In this document: positions 59,734 through 64,000 of the stretch, piece after piece
Position numbering within the stretch: the first letter of the stretch is position 1
Layout: each line of letters starts with the position of its first letter
Assembly (NCBI GenBank): GCA_964494345.1
Contig: CAZBSI010000003.1
Span: 124,001-188,000 of the forward strand
Direction of reading: 5' to 3'
From: DTKD01 sp964494345
GTDB taxonomy: Bacteria > Armatimonadota > UBA5829
DNA: 64,000 bases
Program-made: the position numbers and the translations under genes
Notes under the pieces: generated by a model
What the model saw: only the letters and a program-made list of their open reading frames with translations
Databases searched by the model: none
Told to the model about the DNA's origin: nothing

Positions 59734-61221
59734 ATGGCCGGAGAAAACGGTAGACCAGCGAAGAAAAGCAAGAAGATTTTCTGGTTTGCAGGGCTGGGTA
59801 TTTTAATAGTCATCATTGCAATGATGGCGAGGGGAAAGCACGCTCCTGAAGAGCCGGTTGCGGAGGCTGCGGGGATGATCGAGGCGGAGACGGTGGTGGT
59901 GAGCGCATCGAGCTTGCCGAATAACGTGTCTGCTTCGGGTACCGTGCGGCCGAACATCGAGTCCAAAATCGCGCCGAAGATTATGAGTAGCGTGGCCGCA
60001 GTTTTGGTTCGCGAAGGTGACCATGTCCGCCAGGGGCAGGTGTTAATCCGGCTTGAATCGAGGGATCTCCAGGCTCAAGTGGCGCAGGCGGAGGCCAGCG
60101 TTGCAGCGGCGATGGCGGGGTCTAACAGAGCTCAAACCGGCGCTGGTTTGCAAAAAGTGCAGACCAGCACGAGTATAGCCAACGCAGAGGCGGCATTGAA
60201 AGCGGCACAGGAACAGTTGTCCATTGTTAAAGAAGGACCAAGAAAGCAACAGCGCGCACAAGCCCAACTCGCCGTGGCACAGGCCGAGGCGCAATTCAAA
60301 AACGCGGAGCTGGAGCTTAACAGATATAAAAGATTATATGAGCAGGACGTAGTGCCGAAGCAGAGGCTGGACAGTATGCAGACTGCCTATGACATCGCGA
60401 AGGCCCAGTACGCATCTGCTAAAGAGCAATCAAGCCTGACTGAGGAAGGCTCTCGTGAGCAGGAAATAAGAGCGGCGCAGCAGCAGGTGTTGCAGGCTGA
60501 GCAGGCGCTGCGGCTGGCGAAGGCGTCCTCTGCGCAGGATTCTATGAGCGCACGCGAGGCGCAGGTCGCCGCTTCGCAGACTAAACAGGCTCGCGCAGCG
60601 CTGGAGTTCGCCAGGACTCAGTTGAGTTATGCAACTATTACGTCCCCTATTTCGGGCGTTGTGTCGGCGCGAATGGTCGACCCCGGTGACACGGTATCCC
60701 CTGGGATGCCAATTATCACGGTTCAATCTGCATCACGGCACCGGCTCGAGGCGACGGTTCCTGAAAGCGGCGTAGACGACCTGTTCGTGGGAAAGCTGGT
60801 CTCTGTGGAGTTGGGAGCGGAGAAGAGGACAGCATCGGGCAAGGTGGCGGTGATATCGCCGGCCGGGGATTCGAGCAGCCATAAGTTTCTGGTAAAAGTC
60901 GATTTGCCGGATTCGTTGAACGCGCGCACGGGGGAGTTCGGAATGATTTATTATCCTGTCGGGTTCAGCAAAGGCGTGACTATCCCTGTCGTGGCGCTTA
61001 GGGATCAGGGCGGATTGCCGGTGGTGTTTGTGATCGACAAGCAGGGGCTGGCAAGGATGCAGGCGGTTAAAGTCGGGCGAACTACCGAAAGCGGCGTTGA
61101 GATACTGTCCGGATTGCATGCAGATGATCAGGTCATCGTTAAAAACAGCGGGGTGCTGATTGATGGCGCTAGAGTCAAATTGAAGAGATCGAGTTCGGCA
61201 GGAGATGGAGTGCAGCAATGA
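59734..61221 (+). CDS. RND efflux membrane-fusion (periplasmic adaptor) protein
   Basis: The 495-aa HlyD/AcrA-type adaptor has one N-terminal membrane helix (IFWFAGLGILIVIIAMMA), a first half lipoyl motif (GDHVRQGQVLIRLESRDLQ), an unusually long coiled-coil hairpin (about residues 110-290, rich in Ala, Gln and Glu), the second half lipoyl motif (TSPISGVVSARMVDPGD) and beta-barrel and membrane-proximal domains. It bridges the RND pump and TolC. ATG 59734 has GGAGGG 4 nt upstream. It overlaps the pump by 4 nt (ATGA). Confidence 0.9.
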   Translation: MAGENGRPAKKSKKIFWFAGLGILIVIIAMMARGKHAPEEPVAEAAGMIEAETVVVSASSLPNNVSASGTVRPNIESKIAPKIMSSVAAVLVREGDHVRQGQVLIRLESRDLQAQVAQAEASVAAAMAGSNRAQTGAGLQKVQTSTSIANAEAALKAAQEQLSIVKEGPRKQQRAQAQLAVAQAEAQFKNAELELNRYKRLYEQDVVPKQRLDSMQTAYDIAKAQYASAKEQSSLTEEGSREQEIRAAQQQVLQAEQALRLAKASSAQDSMSAREAQVAASQTKQARAALEFARTQLSYATITSPISGVVSARMVDPGDTVSPGMPIITVQSASRHRLEATVPESGVDDLFVGKLVSVELGAEKRTASGKVAVISPAGDSSSHKFLVKVDLPDSLNARTGEFGMIYYPVGFSKGVTIPVVALRDQGGLPVVFVIDKQGLARMQAVKVGRTTESGVEILSGLHADDQVIVKNSGVLIDGARVKLKRSSSAGDGVQQ

Positions 61222-64000
61222 ACAAACACTTCGGAATCGCCGGGCGAATAGCTCATTATTTTATAGATTCAAAATTAACGGCGTTGATTGTAGTAGCGTC
61301 GGTGCTGTTGGGGGTATTCGCGGTGGTGGTCCTGCCGCGCGAGGAAGAGCCTCAGATTATAGTGCCGATGATCGATATATTCGTCGAGATGCCGGGGGCA
61401 AGTTCCAAGGAAGTCGAGACGCGGGTGTCGACGCCGATGGAGAAGCTGCTTTGGGAGATTCCGGGCGTGGAGTATGTCTACACGACGAGCAGCCCAGGGC
61501 AGTCTATGGCGATTGTGCGGTTCTATGTCGGGGAAAATATCGAGGACAGCATAGCTAAACTGTATAACAAAATGCAGGCAAACTTCGACATAATTCCACC
61601 CGGAGCCAGCCGTCCGATTATCAAACCCCGCTCCATAGACGACGTTCCGATTCTGGCGTTGACATTCTGGGGCAATGGATATAACGGCTATGACCTGCGC
61701 AGGCTGGTGGCTAAGGTCGACGATCAAATCAAGTCTGTAAATGATGTATCCGAGACGATGGTTATCGGCGGACTGCGCAGACAGGTTAAAGTGACCCTTG
61801 ATGCCGCGAAGATGTCGGGCTATGGACTCTCGCCGGTAGCCATTCAGCAGGCGATTCAGGGGGCGAATGTCCAATATCCTGCGGGGCATTTTGCGAACAA
61901 TAATTATAGTTTTGCCCTGCAGACCGGTCAGTTTTTGCAAAGCCCGGAGGATGTCGGGCAGGTCGTGGTCAGCGCTCCCAACGGCAGGCCCGTATTTCTT
62001 AGAGATGTCGCCATTATCGAGGACGGCCCTGAGGAGCCGAACAGCTACGTGAGCATCGCCTTTGGGCCGGCGGCGAGAGAGTCACACGAGGCCGAGACTG
62101 ATTCCATTCACTCGGCGGTGACTTTATCTGTAGCAAAGCGGCAGGGCAAAAACGCGATCAAAGTGGCCGATGCTGTGCTGGAGAAGGTCAAAACCCTCGA
62201 AGGCAAGATGATCCCGCCGGATGTGCATTATACGATCACTCGAAACTACGGCGAGACGGCGACTGAGAAGTCAAACGAGCTTCTGCTGCACATGCTGATC
62301 GCGATTATATCGGTGATCCTGCTGATAGCGTTCGCGTTGGGGAAGAGGGAATCGCTGGTGGTGGCGATAGCGGTGCCTGTTACTCTGGCGATGACGCTGT
62401 TGGTCTTTTACTTATTTGGATATACGCTGAATCGTATCACACTTTTCGCGTTAATCTTTAGCATAGGTATACTCGTAGACGACGCGATTGTGGTGGTTGA
62501 GAACATTGTCCGCCACTTCCGAATGGAATCCAACGCTAATCGAAGCCTGATTGAGGTTGCGACTGAGGCGGTGGATGAAGTCGGAAACCCGACTATATTG
62601 GCTACTTTCGCTGTCGTGGCGGCGATTCTGCCGCTGGCGTTTGTGGGCGGGTTAATGGGGCCGTATATGCGCCCGATCCCGGTCGGGGCGACTGCCGCCA
62701 TGATATTCTCACTGCTGACCGCTTTTATCATATCGCCGTGGGCTGCTCTCAGGATTCTGCACCGGCAAACAGATGGGACAAACTCTCACGACGAACATCA
62801 CCACGACTCAGAAGGCTGGACCACCCGGCTGTATCGTCGAATGATGAATCCGTTGATCGCAAATTCGGCCAGGCGACACCAGTTTTTGGGGCTTGTTGTG
62901 GTGCTGCTTATAGCAGCGGTGGCGATGCTGCCTGCTAAGTGGGTCACGGTTAAGATGCTGCCGTTTGATAATAAGAGCGAGTTCCAGGTGGTGGTGGATA
63001 TGCCGCTGGGCGCGACTCTGGAACAGACCGCTGCGGCTACAAACGCGATGGCGGCGTACCTGCGCACAGTGCCGGAGGTGACCGACGTCGAAAGTTATGT
63101 CGGCACCGCCAGCCCTTATAACTTTAATGGGCTTGTGCGACACTATTTCCTGAGGCGCGGCTGTAACGTGGCTGATCTTCAGGTGAACCTGGTAAATAAG
63201 CACGAAAGAAAGCGGCAGAGTCACGCTATAGCGAAATCCGTGCGGGATACAATACACGAGATCGGGCGTAAGTATGGGGCCAACGCTAAGGTGGCGGAGG
63301 TGCCGCCAGGGCCGCCTGTTCTGCAGACGCTGGTGGCGGAAATATATGGGCCAGACGATAACACACGCTGGGCGATCGCCGATCAGGTTAAAGACGTATT
63401 CAGCGATACCGAAGGTGTTACCGACGTGGACTGGTATGTTGAGGCAGATCAGACCAAGTTCGAGCTGATACCGGATAAGGAGAAGGCTGCGCTTAGCGGT
63501 ATCCCGACCGAACAACTCTCGCAGACTATCGCTCTTGCCGTGGCTGGAAGCGGAATAGAACTGGCTCATATTCCAGAAGCGGCGGAGGATGTGCCGATCT
63601 ACCTGCAACTACCATTGGTGCAGAGATCAAGCGTTGAGGAGATCAAAAATATACAGATCCAAAGCACTAAAGGGAACCTTGTTCCGCTTGGAGAACTGGT
63701 GACGGTGCGGCCGACTGTTCAGGATCGAAGCATATATCATAAGAATCTGAAGCCCGTGGTCTATGTGATTGGGGATATGGCGGGGGCGCATGAGAGTCCC
63801 GTTTATGCAATATTGAAGATGAACAAGACTATCAGCGAGATGAAGACGCCGTTGGGCTATGAACTGAAGCATTTCACGACTGCATCTCCATTCGACACGA
63901 CCAAATATGCGATGAAATGGGACGGGGAATGGCACATCACCTACGAAGTGTTCAGGGACATGGGCATAGCGTTTGCGGCTGTGCTGGTGTTGATCTATAT
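61218..64000 (+). CDS. RND-family efflux permease (3' partial)
   Basis: The frame is open from ATG 61218 to the window edge, about 927 residues of a protein normally near 1030-1080. Family marks: SKLTALIVVASVLLGV first helix, PREEEPQIIVPM, TPMEKLLWEIPGVEYV, GANVQYPAGHF, the proton-relay Asp pair in GILVDDAIVVVENIVRHF, and a second porter/funnel half. It uses the proton gradient to drive export with TolC and the adaptor. The substrate is unknown; the upstream repressor and thioredoxin suggest sulfur species, metals or thiol-reactive compounds. Confidence 0.93.
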   Translation, partial: MNKHFGIAGRIAHYFIDSKLTALIVVASVLLGVFAVVVLPREEEPQIIVPMIDIFVEMPGASSKEVETRVSTPMEKLLWEIPGVEYVYTTSSPGQSMAIVRFYVGENIEDSIAKLYNKMQANFDIIPPGASRPIIKPRSIDDVPILALTFWGNGYNGYDLRRLVAKVDDQIKSVNDVSETMVIGGLRRQVKVTLDAAKMSGYGLSPVAIQQAIQGANVQYPAGHFANNNYSFALQTGQFLQSPEDVGQVVVSAPNGRPVFLRDVAIIEDGPEEPNSYVSIAFGPAARESHEAETDSIHSAVTLSVAKRQGKNAIKVADAVLEKVKTLEGKMIPPDVHYTITRNYGETATEKSNELLLHMLIAIISVILLIAFALGKRESLVVAIAVPVTLAMTLLVFYLFGYTLNRITLFALIFSIGILVDDAIVVVENIVRHFRMESNANRSLIEVATEAVDEVGNPTILATFAVVAAILPLAFVGGLMGPYMRPIPVGATAAMIFSLLTAFIISPWAALRILHRQTDGTNSHDEHHHDSEGWTTRLYRRMMNPLIANSARRHQFLGLVVVLLIAAVAMLPAKWVTVKMLPFDNKSEFQVVVDMPLGATLEQTAAATNAMAAYLRTVPEVTDVESYVGTASPYNFNGLVRHYFLRRGCNVADLQVNLVNKHERKRQSHAIAKSVRDTIHEIGRKYGANAKVAEVPPGPPVLQTLVAEIYGPDDNTRWAIADQVKDVFSDTEGVTDVDWYVEADQTKFELIPDKEKAALSGIPTEQLSQTIALAVAGSGIELAHIPEAAEDVPIYLQLPLVQRSSVEEIKNIQIQSTKGNLVPLGELVTVRPTVQDRSIYHKNLKPVVYVIGDMAGAHESPVYAILKMNKTISEMKTPLGYELKHFTTASPFDTTKYAMKWDGEWHITYEVFRDMGIAFAAVLVLIY

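Noticed and set aside
61275..61940. Minus-strand frame inside the RND pump
   Set aside because: Antisense to an unbroken RND coding sequence with all family motifs.

Overview
The window looks like a chromosomal segment of an uncultured diderm bacterium at roughly 50-55% GC. An outer membrane is implied by a TolC/adaptor/RND pump and a PEP-CTERM protein. The division genes, by contrast, have a Terrabacteria flavour: a DUF881 gene and a small-basic-protein (DUF1290) gene sit between ftsQ and ftsA, and xerC-hslV-hslU are arranged as in Bacillus. A diderm with Terrabacteria-type gene order suggests Armatimonadota or a relative. This is an inference; no rRNA is present to test it. TTG and GTG starts with good Shine-Dalgarno sites are common.

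Layout. 1-9.3 kb: the end of a phosphoesterase/PQQ-propeller protein, a glycosidase-like protein, a secreted six-hairpin-like protein with a Gfo/Idh/MocA dehydrogenase, an OGG1-type glycosylase and a pair of small EamA/SMR membrane proteins. 9.4-15.3 kb: aconitase, a free-standing 2-oxoacid dehydrogenase E2, two Gfo/Idh/MocA dehydrogenases and an EF-Tu-domain-2-like protein. 15.6-19.8 kb: a MazF/PemK toxin overlapping an XRE-ImmA/IrrE gene whose protease motif is broken, then divergently a HAD phosphatase and two GT2 glycosyltransferases. 19.9-23 kb: xerC-hslV-hslU. 23.1-29 kb: PEP-CTERM protein, PmbA/TldD, an MBL hydrolase and RsmA. 29-36 kb: a G5/3D-domain cell-wall protein, HydE and HydG, HtrA, and an ECF sigma factor with its anti-sigma factor. 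36-56.5 kb: MscS followed by a complete dcw cluster on the minus strand (mraZ-rsmH-ftsL-ftsI-gap-murE-murF-mraY-murD-ftsW-murG-murC/B-ddl-ftsQ-DUF881-sbp-ftsA-ftsZ). 56.9-64 kb: a DUF5679 protein and, divergently, a CsoR/CstR-family repressor, FmdB zinc ribbon, thioredoxin, TolC, DUF2892, membrane-fusion protein and an RND pump that runs off the window.

The most interesting signals are these. (a) A CstR-like repressor keeps only Cys31/Cys60, and two near-identical operators flank a redox-plus-efflux gene set, suggesting a persulfide- or metal-responsive pump regulon. (b) A toxin pair has a degenerate HGLGH 'protease' in the antitoxin position, with a palindromic operator straddling its promoter. 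(c) A structured, terminator-ended 390-nt gap splits the dcw operon just before a probably leaderless murE. (d) A family of composite intergenic repeats carries a hairpin whose stem changes are compensated between copies. Other notable points are a MurC-MurB fusion, an E2 with two peripheral-subunit-binding domains, and HydE/HydG without hydrogenase or HydF nearby.
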